Positions 19,338 to 28,100 of a stretch of 64,000 bases of DNA are shown in pieces. The notes beneath the pieces were generated by a model. That model was not told where the DNA came from and ran no database searches. It was given only the letters and a program-made list of their open reading frames with translations. Each line of letters begins with the position of its first letter. The stretch's first letter is position 1. The position numbers were made by a program, and so were the translations under genes. The stretch is from an uncultured Bacteroides sp. (GTDB taxonomy: Bacteria; Bacteroidota; Bacteroidia; Bacteroidales; Bacteroidaceae), in contig CAQOGY010000001.1 in the NCBI GenBank assembly GCA_948847595.1, positions 186,001 through 250,000 on the forward strand, in the 5' to 3' direction.

Positions 19338-19817
19338 ATGAAGAATATACTTAATTTGATGGCATTATTCGCCTTCGTACTTTGTTTTACTTCTTGTGAT
19401 GATGACGAGAAGGTGGACATTGCGACACTGCCGGTTACTCCGGCTAACTTGAATGGGACATGGCAACTTACCGAATGGAACGGGCAATCTATTGCCGAAG
19501 GTACATATTGTTACATAACTTTCAATCGCAAGGAGCAAACTTTTGAAATATACCAGAAGTTTGACAGCATGTACGCGCGTTATATCACCGGTGATTTCAG
19601 CATAGAAAAAGATCCTTATTTAGGATATGTGATTAGTGGCGAATATGATTTCGGCAATGGTGAATGGAATAACGACTACATCGTAACCGATTTATTGGAA
19701 ACCGGTTCTATGATTTGGACTGCGAAAGATGATGCAGGAGATGTGTCTAAATATGTTCGTTGCGACGGAATTCCTTCTAAAATTGTAGAAGAAGCTAGAG
19801 TTGATACGGATAACTAA
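19338..19817 (+). CDS. Lipocalin-like surface lipoprotein, last gene of the operon
   Basis: 159 residues, lipobox FTSC (Cys20) followed by DDDE, a surface-export signal. After a short linker, LNGTWQLTEWNGQSI and the strand-turn pattern (YCYITFNRKEQTFEIY; LGYVISGEYDFGNGEW; SMIWTAKDDAG) fit the small lipocalin-like barrels common in Bacteroides lipoproteins. Ligand unknown. The operon ends here, with a strong intrinsic terminator 15 bp downstream. Confidence 0.75.
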   Translation: MKNILNLMALFAFVLCFTSCDDDEKVDIATLPVTPANLNGTWQLTEWNGQSIAEGTYCYITFNRKEQTFEIYQKFDSMYARYITGDFSIEKDPYLGYVISGEYDFGNGEWNNDYIVTDLLETGSMIWTAKDDAGDVSKYVRCDGIPSKIVEEARVDTDN

Positions 19818-19831
19818 AAGCTGACTTACGA

Positions 19832-19876
19832 AAAAAAGGATTCACTCCATTCATTGAATGATGTGAATCCTTTTTT
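19832..19876 (+). terminator. Intrinsic terminator of the SusC-protease operon
   Basis: 14-bp perfect stem (arms 19832-19845 and 19863-19876, core GGATTCAC/GTGAATCC with A/T flanks) ending in a T-run. Strong candidate for the end of the 15-kb operon. Confidence 0.9.
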
Positions 19877-19941
19877 ATATATACTTAAACCTTACATCTC
19901 AGAAGTTTGCTCAATATTGTTATAAAAAAAATCATGAATTA

Positions 19942-19973
19942 TTTGGAAATAAGATAAAGGGGAACTATCTTTG
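19942..19973 (+). promoter_or_regulatory. Promoter of perR-rubrerythrin
   Basis: TTTG (19942-19945), 20-bp spacer, TATCTTTG (19966-19973): full match to the Bacteroides -33/-7 consensus. Transcription should start near 19980, about 40 nt before the ATG. Confidence 0.8.
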
Positions 19974-19981
19974 CATTGGAT

Positions 19982-19996
19982 TTATAATTGTAATAA
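19982..19996 (+). promoter_or_regulatory. PerR-box-like operator at the predicted transcription start
   Basis: TTATAATTGTAATAA matches 12 of the 14 fixed positions of the Bacillus PerR box (TTATAATnATTATAA). It lies immediately downstream of the -7 element, where a bound repressor would block initiation. The next gene encodes a PerR-like protein, so autoregulation is plausible. Comparison is by eye with a consensus from another phylum. Confidence 0.45.
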
Positions 19997-20022
19997 ATAC
20001 AAGTTTGGAAAAGAAGGGATAA

Positions 20023-20454
20023 ATGATGAAACCGTACGAAAGATTATTAGAGCATAATATAAAGCCATCAATGCAACGCATTGCTATCATGCAATATTTG
20101 ATGGAGCATCCCATTCATCCGTCAGCAGATGATATTTATACAGCATTGTCTCCATCTATGCCTACGCTTTCAAAGACGACAGTTTATAATACTTTGAAAT
20201 TGTTTTCGGAACAAGGGGCGGCTCAGATGCTTACGATTGATGAGAAGAATACTAATTTTGATGCGGATACATCCATTCATTCCCACTTCCTTTGCAAACG
20301 TTGCGGACACATTTATGATTTGCAATGTCCGGAAGCGATAAAAAAAGTGGAAAGTTTGGAGATGGACGGACATCAGGTATCTGAAGTGCATTATTATTAT
20401 AAAGGTATATGTAAGAATTGCTTGAGAAAAGATAAAGAAACACGTATTGACTAA
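20023..20454 (+). CDS. perR: Fur-family regulator, PerR-like
   Basis: 143-residue Fur-superfamily repressor. The N-terminal winged helix has PSADDIYTALSP and SKTTVYNTLKLF (recognition helix about 49-62). The structural zinc site is formed by two CxxC pairs (Cys91/Cys94, Cys130/Cys133). Residues matching the PerR regulatory metal site are present: His32, Asp80, His86, His88 and Asp99 by manual alignment to B. subtilis PerR. Together with the downstream rubrerythrin gene (22 bp) this points to a peroxide-sensing repressor rather than iron Fur. ATG 20023 is chosen; a second ATG follows directly. Confidence 0.85.
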   Translation: MMKPYERLLEHNIKPSMQRIAIMQYLMEHPIHPSADDIYTALSPSMPTLSKTTVYNTLKLFSEQGAAQMLTIDEKNTNFDADTSIHSHFLCKRCGHIYDLQCPEAIKKVESLEMDGHQVSEVHYYYKGICKNCLRKDKETRID

Positions 20455-20476
20455 TTAATTTAAAATTGAGAAGAAA

Positions 20477-21034
20477 ATGAAAAAATTTAGATGTACTGTA
20501 TGCGGTTACGTTTATGAAGGTGACGCAGCTCCTGAGAAATGTCCTTTGTGTAAAGCTCCTGCCAGCAAGTTCGTAGAAGTTGTTGAAGTAGAAGGTGGTG
20601 CATTGTCTTTTGCTGACGAACACGTTATCGGTGTTGCAAAAGGTTGCGACGAAGAAATGATCAAGGATCTGAACAATCACTTCATGGGTGAATGTACTGA
20701 AGTTGGTATGTATCTTGCTATGAGCCGTCAGGCAGACCGTGAAGGTTATCCTGAAGTAGCTGAAGCTTTCAAGCGTTACGCTTGGGAAGAAGCTGAGCAT
20801 GCTGCAAAATTTGCAGAATTGCTGGGTGACTGTGTTTGGGATACTAAAACCAACTTGCAGAAACGTAAAGATGCTGAACAAGGTGCATGCGAAGATAAAA
20901 AACGTATCGCAACTCGTGCTAAAGCTTTGAACTTGGATGCTATCCACGACACTGTACACGAAATGTGCAAGGACGAAGCTCGTCACGGTAAAGGTTTCGA
21001 AGGTTTATACAACCGTTATTTCGGTGATAAATAA
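20477..21034 (+). CDS. Reverse rubrerythrin (rubredoxin domain at N terminus)
   Basis: 185 residues. Non-haem iron peroxidase that reduces hydrogen peroxide in anaerobes. Rubredoxin-like Fe(Cys)4 site at the N terminus (Cys6/Cys9 and Cys22/Cys25 in CTVCGY and CPLCKAP), followed by the ferritin-like diiron four-helix bundle with ExxH motifs (EEAEHAAKF and DEARHGKGF). This domain order is the reverse of classical rubrerythrin. Codon use is strongly biased (for example gct, cgt, gaa), as expected of a highly expressed gene. Follows perR by 22 bp and shares its promoter. Confidence 0.93.
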   Translation: MKKFRCTVCGYVYEGDAAPEKCPLCKAPASKFVEVVEVEGGALSFADEHVIGVAKGCDEEMIKDLNNHFMGECTEVGMYLAMSRQADREGYPEVAEAFKRYAWEEAEHAAKFAELLGDCVWDTKTNLQKRKDAEQGACEDKKRIATRAKALNLDAIHDTVHEMCKDEARHGKGFEGLYNRYFGDK

Positions 21035-21055
21035 TCAAACCTCATAATAACTCTT

Positions 21056-21091
21056 AAAAGGTCTGTGTTCAAAAATGAATACAGACCTTTT
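21056..21091 (+). terminator. Intrinsic terminator after rubrerythrin
   Basis: 15-bp stem (21056-21070 with 21077-21091, one G-T pair) with a T-run (to 21093). Lies just before the nitroreductase promoter and separates the two units. Confidence 0.85.
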
Positions 21092-21096
21092 TTCTT

Positions 21097-21104
21097 TATA
21101 TTTG
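21097..21104 (+). promoter_or_regulatory. -7 element for the nitroreductase gene
   Basis: TATATTTG, exact TAnnTTTG, 26 bp before the ATG at 21131. It abuts the terminator T-run; no -33 TTTG is evident. Confidence 0.55.
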
Positions 21105-21130
21105 CTCATCAACTTTTAAATACCACAGTT

Positions 21131-21766
21131 ATGAAAAGAGTACAACTATTGTTAGTTTGTTTAGTGCTTTCGGTGGCTGCCTTTGCTGCTGATAAAGTGA
21201 TTAAGTTGCCGCAACCTAATTTGAATCGTACAGGTGCAGTGATGAAAGCATTGTCCGAACGTCATTCGACCAGAGAGTTTGCATCCAAAGCCTTGAGCTT
21301 GGCTGACTTGTCGGATTTATTATGGGCTGCTAATGGAATTAACCGGAAAGATTCAGGGAAGAGAACCGCTCCTTCAGCTATGAACAAGCAGGATGTGGAT
21401 GTATATGTAGTGTTGCCTGAAGGCAGTTATTTGTATGATGCGAAAAATCATCAATTGAATTTGGTAGCTGAGGGTGATAATCGGGGTGCGGTAGCCGGTG
21501 GACAGGCTTTTGTGAAATCAGCTCCGGTTTCTCTGGTTTTGATTAGCGACCTTTCCCGTTTAGGGGATGCAAAGAAACCTCATACCCAGTTGATAGGAGC
21601 TATGGATGCAGGAATCGTTTCGCAGAATATTTCAATCTTCTGTTCTGCAGCCAAGTTAGCTACGGTGCCACGTGCTTCGATGGATAATAATCAATTGAAG
21701 AAAGTGCTGAAGCTGAAAGATACGCAGGTTCCTATGATGAACCATCCTGTAGGATATTTTAAATAG
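21131..21766 (+). CDS. Exported nitroreductase-family flavoprotein
   Basis: 211 residues from ATG 21131. The reading frame is open further upstream, but that part overlaps the rubrerythrin terminator and the promoter, and a clean signal peptide (MKRVQLLLVCLVLSVAAFAA) starts here. Nitroreductase/SagB-type fold: ERHSTREFASKALSLADLSDLLWAANG (two segments about 45-72), KRTAPSAMNKQDVDVYVV, and a C-terminal NHPVGYF motif. Should bind FMN and reduce small electrophiles or form part of a periplasmic redox system; substrate unknown. A terminator shared with the converging operon follows. Confidence 0.85.
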   Translation: MKRVQLLLVCLVLSVAAFAADKVIKLPQPNLNRTGAVMKALSERHSTREFASKALSLADLSDLLWAANGINRKDSGKRTAPSAMNKQDVDVYVVLPEGSYLYDAKNHQLNLVAEGDNRGAVAGGQAFVKSAPVSLVLISDLSRLGDAKKPHTQLIGAMDAGIVSQNISIFCSAAKLATVPRASMDNNQLKKVLKLKDTQVPMMNHPVGYFK

Positions 21767-21801
21767 ATATTAGATAGGATTTTAAGAATATCTCAAAATC
21801 G

Positions 21802-21844
21802 AAGTGTACCCCAATCGTTTCTTAGAGACTTTTGGGGTACATTT
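21802..21844. terminator. Bidirectional terminator
   Basis: Stem with core TGTACCCCAA (21805-21814) / TTGGGGTACA (21832-21841), extended by A/T pairs, then TTTCTTTTT on the plus side. Located between the converging nitroreductase gene and the minus-strand SusC/D operon. Confidence 0.8.
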
Positions 21845-21882
21845 CTTTTTCATGTAATTCCTATCAATCAGGAATTTCCAGT

Positions 21883-23208
21883 TTAGTATCCGAAGACTGT
21901 TAATTCACGAATTGCTGCGGGGGGACATGCATTTCCATAACCTTCCGGGATGACTAATTTTAAATAACGAGCTGAGGTCGATTTGACATAGTAACGAAAT
22001 GTTTCTCTGATAAACTCATCATTGAAATCTGAAGCTCCAATTTTTTCCCAACTGTTGTTATTGTTGCTGGCATAAAATTCCACCCATTTGATATTATTGG
22101 CTCGATTGGCTTCTCCACGATTAATCAGGTCAATTTGGGTAATTGTGACTTGTTTTTTCATATCAATGGTAATTTCATAGGGAGGTTCACACCAACCAGT
22201 TTCAGATTTAGTTTTACAATGCCAGAAAGTTGCTTCATTATCATCAATGAGATTTTCTACCGGATTAGCTGCAGCAGAAGAATTGCATGCAATAATTTCC
22301 CAATCTGACTTATTTATTTTCTGTCCCTCTTTAACAATACGGAATAAAATATTGCTCTCTTTATCAATAACTAATGAATTATTTGGGGTACCATTTTGTG
22401 TAGCTTCAATACTTCCAATAGCCACAGGCAATATGTAATTGCCTGGAAGCAGATTATCTTTAAGCAGATAGGAAGCTGTTGTTTCATTAGTACCTTCAGG
22501 TAAAGAGATTTTTTCCGGAGATGTGTACGAATCACTGGGCAGTAAGGTGAAATAAACTTTATTACTTGAATTATATTGTTCAATCAGGGACAAGTCGTGA
22601 GTTAAATTGCATTCTATGTCCCATTTATTTGTAAAAGGTACACTGATATGAACATCCATCTGAGAGGTCTGTAATGGATCAACATTGAATACTCCTGAGT
22701 TTGTGATTTGTACAATGGGTTCTGATACCTGAAATGCTAATAATGAAGCACACCTTTCAGGATTGATTTTCAAATCGTTAGAAACCAACCGGAGCGGAAG
22801 CACATATTGAAACTGATCATAACCGGATAAATCGACTATCTTTTCTGGATGATAGGTTATGTAACCGCACATTTCATTTTTATTTAATAAAAAATCGATA
22901 TTAGTCAATTCATAACAGTTTTCCGGTAACATTTGATAGTGAGTCCTGTCTTCTCTGTTCAAGGAATCCAGCAAATCGGAATCTATTATGAATTTTACTT
23001 TCCCGGACATGTCGCTTAATCCCCCTCGTTGTACCCATAGTTCAGCCTGATAACTTTCTCCTACATTGAATGATTTCTGTATATTCAGTGTATTGATAGC
23101 GACAGATACCAAGCTGTCTGCCTTATCTGCGATTTCAAAATTATCATCGCAGCTAGTTGCCGGCATTAAAAATATGATGGTTGCCAGTATGGAATATATT
23201 TTTTTCAT
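21883..23208 (-). CDS. DUF1735 and F5/8-type C (discoidin) surface lipoprotein
   Basis: 441 residues from the ATG at 23208, chosen because it gives a regular signal peptide with lipobox ATSC (Cys20) followed by DDN; an ATG nine codons upstream is possible. About 25-280 contains two beta-sandwich DUF1735-like repeats (SVAINTLNIQKSFNVGES; LPLRLVSNDLKINPE; VDVHISVPFTNKW region). About 300-441 is an F5/8 type C/CBM32-like domain (IDDNEATFWHCKTKSETGW, SARYLKLVIPEGYG, IRELTVFGY), a galactose-type sugar-binding fold. Follows susD and probably acts as the surface glycan-binding protein of this locus. Confidence 0.85.
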   Translation of the reverse strand: MKKIYSILATIIFLMPATSCDDNFEIADKADSLVSVAINTLNIQKSFNVGESYQAELWVQRGGLSDMSGKVKFIIDSDLLDSLNREDRTHYQMLPENCYELTNIDFLLNKNEMCGYITYHPEKIVDLSGYDQFQYVLPLRLVSNDLKINPERCASLLAFQVSEPIVQITNSGVFNVDPLQTSQMDVHISVPFTNKWDIECNLTHDLSLIEQYNSSNKVYFTLLPSDSYTSPEKISLPEGTNETTASYLLKDNLLPGNYILPVAIGSIEATQNGTPNNSLVIDKESNILFRIVKEGQKINKSDWEIIACNSSAAANPVENLIDDNEATFWHCKTKSETGWCEPPYEITIDMKKQVTITQIDLINRGEANRANNIKWVEFYASNNNNSWEKIGASDFNDEFIRETFRYYVKSTSARYLKLVIPEGYGNACPPAAIRELTVFGY

Positions 23209-23244
23209 CTTTTTTGAATTTAAGTCGTGAAACATAATGTTGAT

Positions 23245-25119
23245 TTACCATCCCGGATTTTGAACAAGTTGTTCACTCTTCTTCATTTCGTTGTCAGGAA
23301 TAGGATATAAGTACATTTTGCGTCTGAAGACAATCGGGCTGGCTTCTACTTCTTCGTAGAATTTGTCTTCTGCCGCATTCATATTCATGCCATGGACATA
23401 TCCGAATTGGCGTCCTTCTCCATCCTGGTCTGCTATCATCCAGCGGCGAACGTCGAAGTAACGCTGTCCTTCCGTTGCTAATTCAATACGCCTTTCACGT
23501 TGAATTGCAAGTCTTTGCAACTCTTGGTTACCTTTAATGTCAGGATTGAGTTCCTCAATGTCCGACAATCCGGCACGTCGGCGTACTTCATTTAAATAGC
23601 TCAGTACACGTTCGTCCTGTGGTGCAACCTCATTCACTGCTTCTGCATATAATAAATAAAGGTCTGCGAGACGGAAGATGATGGAAGGGCGGAACTTGCT
23701 TTGAACTCCCGGAGATTTCATACTGACCTCTCTGTTAAACCTCTTATATAGCATATAGCCTGTATGCGTATAAATTGTACCGCTTAATTCATTGGGGCTT
23801 CCCTTATGAAATTGAGTTACGTTGTTTGTCACGTGCCATCTTCTGTTCTGGAAAAATACTGTATTATAGAAACGTGCTTCCCGATTGAGAAATCGGTTAC
23901 TGACATTGTTGGCTACTTGGATTTCTTTACTTCCGGCTTTGACGGTTTCGGTGTATTTGTCAAATCCCTCAGTTGTATATAATGGAGATTGTGGCAGATA
24001 GCTTGTCGGTTGTACCGGAAGTCCGTCATTCATATAAAAGTCGTTTACGAGTTCTTGTGTGACACCGATGCAACCCATCCCGTTTTGCTCACTTCTTGGA
24101 GTACATCTACGGTCGAACATGTCATTCGTCATTCCGCCCCATGAAGTTGCTGCTGTAGCCCATATGATTTCTCTATTGTATGTTTGGAATAGATCATATA
24201 AATCTTGTGAAGGATTACCGGTTTTGAGCAATTCATAATTCCCTTCTTCTTCCGCAAATTTCATAAACTCTTCCAAAGCGTCAACCGCTTTATTCCATTT
24301 GTCTGGATTTTTGTCCGGAAAAAGTCTTGTTCCGTCCGGGTTTGTTATAGATAATGCTTCTTTGTATTCACCGTTGAATAGCTTACTGGCTGCATACATC
24401 CACATTTTGGCTTTTACAGCCAAGGCTACACCTTTGGTTGGCCATGCATTGTGTTGGTCGTCATCATGCAAGGCTTTTTGAGGTAGTTCCCTGGCTACTG
24501 CTGTTAATTCTTCGTCTAAATAGCTGATTACTTCATCTATAGTATTACGAGGTAAATCCAGATTATCATCTCTTTCGAGAATTGCATCCTTTATTAAAGG
24601 GATAGCCCCATATTGCTCGAAAAGCAAATAATGATAATATGCTCTCATGAATCTCACATTTGCTCTCATTTCTGTAAGTTCTTCTTCTGTCAGGACATCG
24701 ACATGAGTTCCATTTGCAGCTATGGGTTTGGCATATGTCAGAAATATATTGGCTTGCCTGATTTCTTTATAACATACATCCCAACGATGGAAACCCATAT
24801 TGGATGCGTTTTTATCTGTTTTGTTATAAAGTTTTGCGTCTCCATATCCTACAGTTAATTCGTCACACATGCCTGCCCAGGGATTTTTAAATCCTGTGAT
24901 ATTTCCAACGGCTGCGGTAATTCCGGAATAATCAGGAATAGAGGTGAAGATATTGGCATACCATCTCCGGGTATAAGATACATTGTCGAAAACTTCATCC
25001 AATGAACGGAGGTTGCCGGCTAACTCGTCAGATACATTCAGATAATCGCAAGAATAAATATTGCACAATGTAAAAGCGGCTATCAGTATTTTCTTATATA
25101 GTTTCTTTATTGTTTTCAT
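23245..25119 (-). CDS. SusD/RagB-family outer-membrane lipoprotein
   Basis: 624 residues with lipobox YSC (Cys24, CDYLNVSDEL). SusD motifs: VRFMRAYYHYLLFEQYGAIPL near 155, FRPSIIFRLADLYLLYAEAVNE and RRIELATEGQRYFDVRRW near the C terminus, ending YLYPIPDNEMKKSEQLVQNPGW split by ordinary loops. Partner lid for the STN-SusC upstream (16 bp apart). With the DUF1735/F5-8C lipoprotein it should bind a glycan; the linked sulfatase suggests a sulfated one. Confidence 0.95.
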   Translation of the reverse strand: MKTIKKLYKKILIAAFTLCNIYSCDYLNVSDELAGNLRSLDEVFDNVSYTRRWYANIFTSIPDYSGITAAVGNITGFKNPWAGMCDELTVGYGDAKLYNKTDKNASNMGFHRWDVCYKEIRQANIFLTYAKPIAANGTHVDVLTEEELTEMRANVRFMRAYYHYLLFEQYGAIPLIKDAILERDDNLDLPRNTIDEVISYLDEELTAVARELPQKALHDDDQHNAWPTKGVALAVKAKMWMYAASKLFNGEYKEALSITNPDGTRLFPDKNPDKWNKAVDALEEFMKFAEEEGNYELLKTGNPSQDLYDLFQTYNREIIWATAATSWGGMTNDMFDRRCTPRSEQNGMGCIGVTQELVNDFYMNDGLPVQPTSYLPQSPLYTTEGFDKYTETVKAGSKEIQVANNVSNRFLNREARFYNTVFFQNRRWHVTNNVTQFHKGSPNELSGTIYTHTGYMLYKRFNREVSMKSPGVQSKFRPSIIFRLADLYLLYAEAVNEVAPQDERVLSYLNEVRRRAGLSDIEELNPDIKGNQELQRLAIQRERRIELATEGQRYFDVRRWMIADQDGEGRQFGYVHGMNMNAAEDKFYEEVEASPIVFRRKMYLYPIPDNEMKKSEQLVQNPGW

Positions 25120-25135
25120 ATTTTTTTAGATTTAA

Positions 25136-28100
25136 TTAAAATGTAAAGTCTATCCCTAAAGTAAAGGTACGATTTTTAGGATATACGTTTCCTCCGTTGG
25201 AATTTCCCGCTTCCGGGTCGAAGTATTTAAGGTCGTCCCATAAAGCGAGATTATATCCCATTACATAAATTCTGGCTGCCTGAACATTAAATTTCTTCAG
25301 GAATTGCTTGGGAAGCTGATAACCGAATTCCATATTTTTTAATCGTAAGAAACCTCCATTACGAAGCCACCATGTACTTGCCACTGAGTTATTGGCGTTG
25401 TTGGCATTATCTTTGTGCAAACGTGGCATTAATACGTTTTGGCTTGGATTGTTTTCAGTCCAACGATCGAGAGCGAATGTGCGATAACTGGATTGGTCGA
25501 CACCCCATGCAAACGGATACCAGCCTTCCGGAGTGTCTCCTCCCAATAAGACGGAACAGTTTCCGGTACCTTGGAAGAATACGCTGGCATAAAATCCTTT
25601 ATATTCTATATTTAATCCAAATCCGTAGACGATTTCCGGCACGGTGGGATGTCCTACTCCTATTACCTTGTCATAAGAGTCGATTACTCCGTCACCATTC
25701 ACATCTTTATATTTTATGTCACCGGGGCCAAGTAATCCTCCCAGGGTGCTCTGGGGAAGCTCCGGACGCAATGTGTAGTTTTCAATGCCGTTGCTGTTCT
25801 TGCTAATGATGAAATCATCTTTTGTATATAAACGTTCGGCTATATAAAGGTTGTTTTCATTAATTCGTTTGCCTGTCCGTTCCATCCATGGATATTTCTG
25901 GGGTAATTCATCATATTCTTTTATTTTATTTCTGGCGAATGTGAATGTTCCTCTTGCACTGAGTTTCACTTTGCCAATTTGATGATGTGCGTTCAATGAC
26001 ATGTCTACACCATGGTTGGATACGATTCCATAATTAGCATATTGGTTTACGCGGAAACCACTTAATGTTGGCGTAGTTTTTCTTTGCATCAGGATGTTGC
26101 TTCTCTCAGAACGGAAATAGTCGAATACAATGTCTATTTTGTTGTTGAAAAGCCCTAAATCGAAACCGTAGTTTTGTTTCTTCTCAATTTCCCAACCAAT
26201 TTCTAAGGTTTCCGGAAATCCTTCGATGATACCTTGTCCAATGGAGTTGGTACCTCCATTGCTTCCTATTCCTTGTGACCATGAACCTGCATTCATAGAG
26301 AAAGTGGGACGATAGATAAAGCGATCACTGGTGGTATCGTTACCTGTTTTGCCGACAGAAGCTCTTAGTTTTATTTTATTTACGTAATTCTTTAGGACAC
26401 CGGGGTAGAAAGGTTCATTCGACAGATAATAAGCCAGTCCTACAGCCGGGAAAAAGCCGAAACGATGATTTTTTGCAAATGCCTCTGAACCTGTATAGCC
26501 GAAATTTCCTTCAAGAAAATAACGTCCGTCAAAAGAGTAACTTACACGTCCTACCAAACCTTGTTTACGATAGGGGAGAGGTTGGGTTTTGAGTTGTGTC
26601 TCTTTTTGCATATATAACAGCATGCCACTTATATCATGTTTTTCTGCAAAAGTGCGTTTGTAGTTGATAGCTGCGTCAATGTATATTCTTTTTTGTGCTT
26701 CAATACCATTGTCCTTCAAATCACTCAAATCCGGTGTTCCTGATACCACCTGGATAAATGTTAAGTTACCGTTCTCGTCTCTGCCGGTAGCATGATAACG
26801 GGAAGGGTTGTATGAACGTATGGATTTGAATGTCGCGTCAAAGTCATAGCTGACATTGACTCTGGCGCTAAGTCCACTGGTGATGAAATCGAGCTTTTGT
26901 CTGATCCCTACTTTAGACTGAATCCCCGTTCTCCATTGGCGGGTATATCCTGAATTCATCAATTGGTTATATGGGTTTCTCATATTTACGCCACGTTCCT
27001 GTTCATAGGTAGCTACCGTTCCGTCACTATACACTGCAGGAAAACAATAAGGAGGAGTAATCAACATGGAGCGGAAGATGGTGGACGAGGATTCTCCCGG
27101 ATAGTTTGCTATCAGGTATTGTCCTGCCAGGTCGATAGAAACCAGTGTTGTAGAGGTGACATCCATATCAATGTTTGAACGTAGATTGAAACGGTCCAGG
27201 CCAATATTGGTATCATATTTTTCAGTAGGATTACCTTTATATATACCGCTTTCTGTATAATAGGCGCCGGATACGAAATATCTGGATCTTGCCGAACCAC
27301 CACACACATTCAATGTGTACCGGTGGTTATGTGTGTTCTTTCTGAGCAGTTCGCCTATCCAGTCTGTATCTGGGTATAGGTCGCGATCTGTGCTGGTGCG
27401 GAACATCTCTATTGTTTCAGCACTGAATAAATCGGGTTCTCCATCATTATGTAATGCTTCATTATACAAACTTAGATAATCAGCTGAACCTACAAACTTG
27501 GGTAAACGCTGTGGGCTGGAAATGGAGTGTTCTGTTTTAAATGTAATCTTAGGTTTCTCATCCTTGCCACGTTTGGTTGTAACTAATATAACGCCATTCG
27601 CACCTTCAGCGCCGTAAATGGCAGTTGCCGCAGCATCTTTTAACACTGAGAATGTTTCTATTTCATCCGGCTCAATATCGGTGATTTTACGGGGAACGCC
27701 GTCTACTAAAACTAAAGGAGCCGAAGCTGAACTGTTGGAAGCGAATGTGCTGATGCCGCGAATCCAGAATTCCGCATCATCGTATCCCGGTTCGCCGGAA
27801 CGCTGTACAGCGATCAAACCGGATACTTGTCCTGCCAGATTATTGGTTAGATTACGGGTAGGGGCGGCAATTTCGGAAGGCTTAACCGAGCTCATGGATA
27901 CTACCACACTCTCTTTCTTTTGTTGTCCGTAACCGACTACGACTACTTCGTCCAGTGCCTTGGTGTCTTCACGCAACCGGATGTTGATATTGCGGCGTCC
28001 GTTAATCTTGATTTCTTCTGTTGCATATCCTATGAAAGAAACTATAAGAATATCATTCTTGTCGGGAACACTAATAGAGTATCGTCCGTCCATATCTGAG

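Noticed and set aside
20252..20986. Long minus-strand open frame (244 codons) opposite perR and rubrerythrin
   Set aside because: It is antisense to a strongly codon-biased gene, which keeps the opposite frame open; the translation is Phe/Ser/Thr-rich with no domain and there is no promoter.
21065..21130. Upstream extension of the nitroreductase gene
   Set aside because: Overlaps the rubrerythrin terminator and a TATATTTG promoter; a proper signal peptide starts at 21131.
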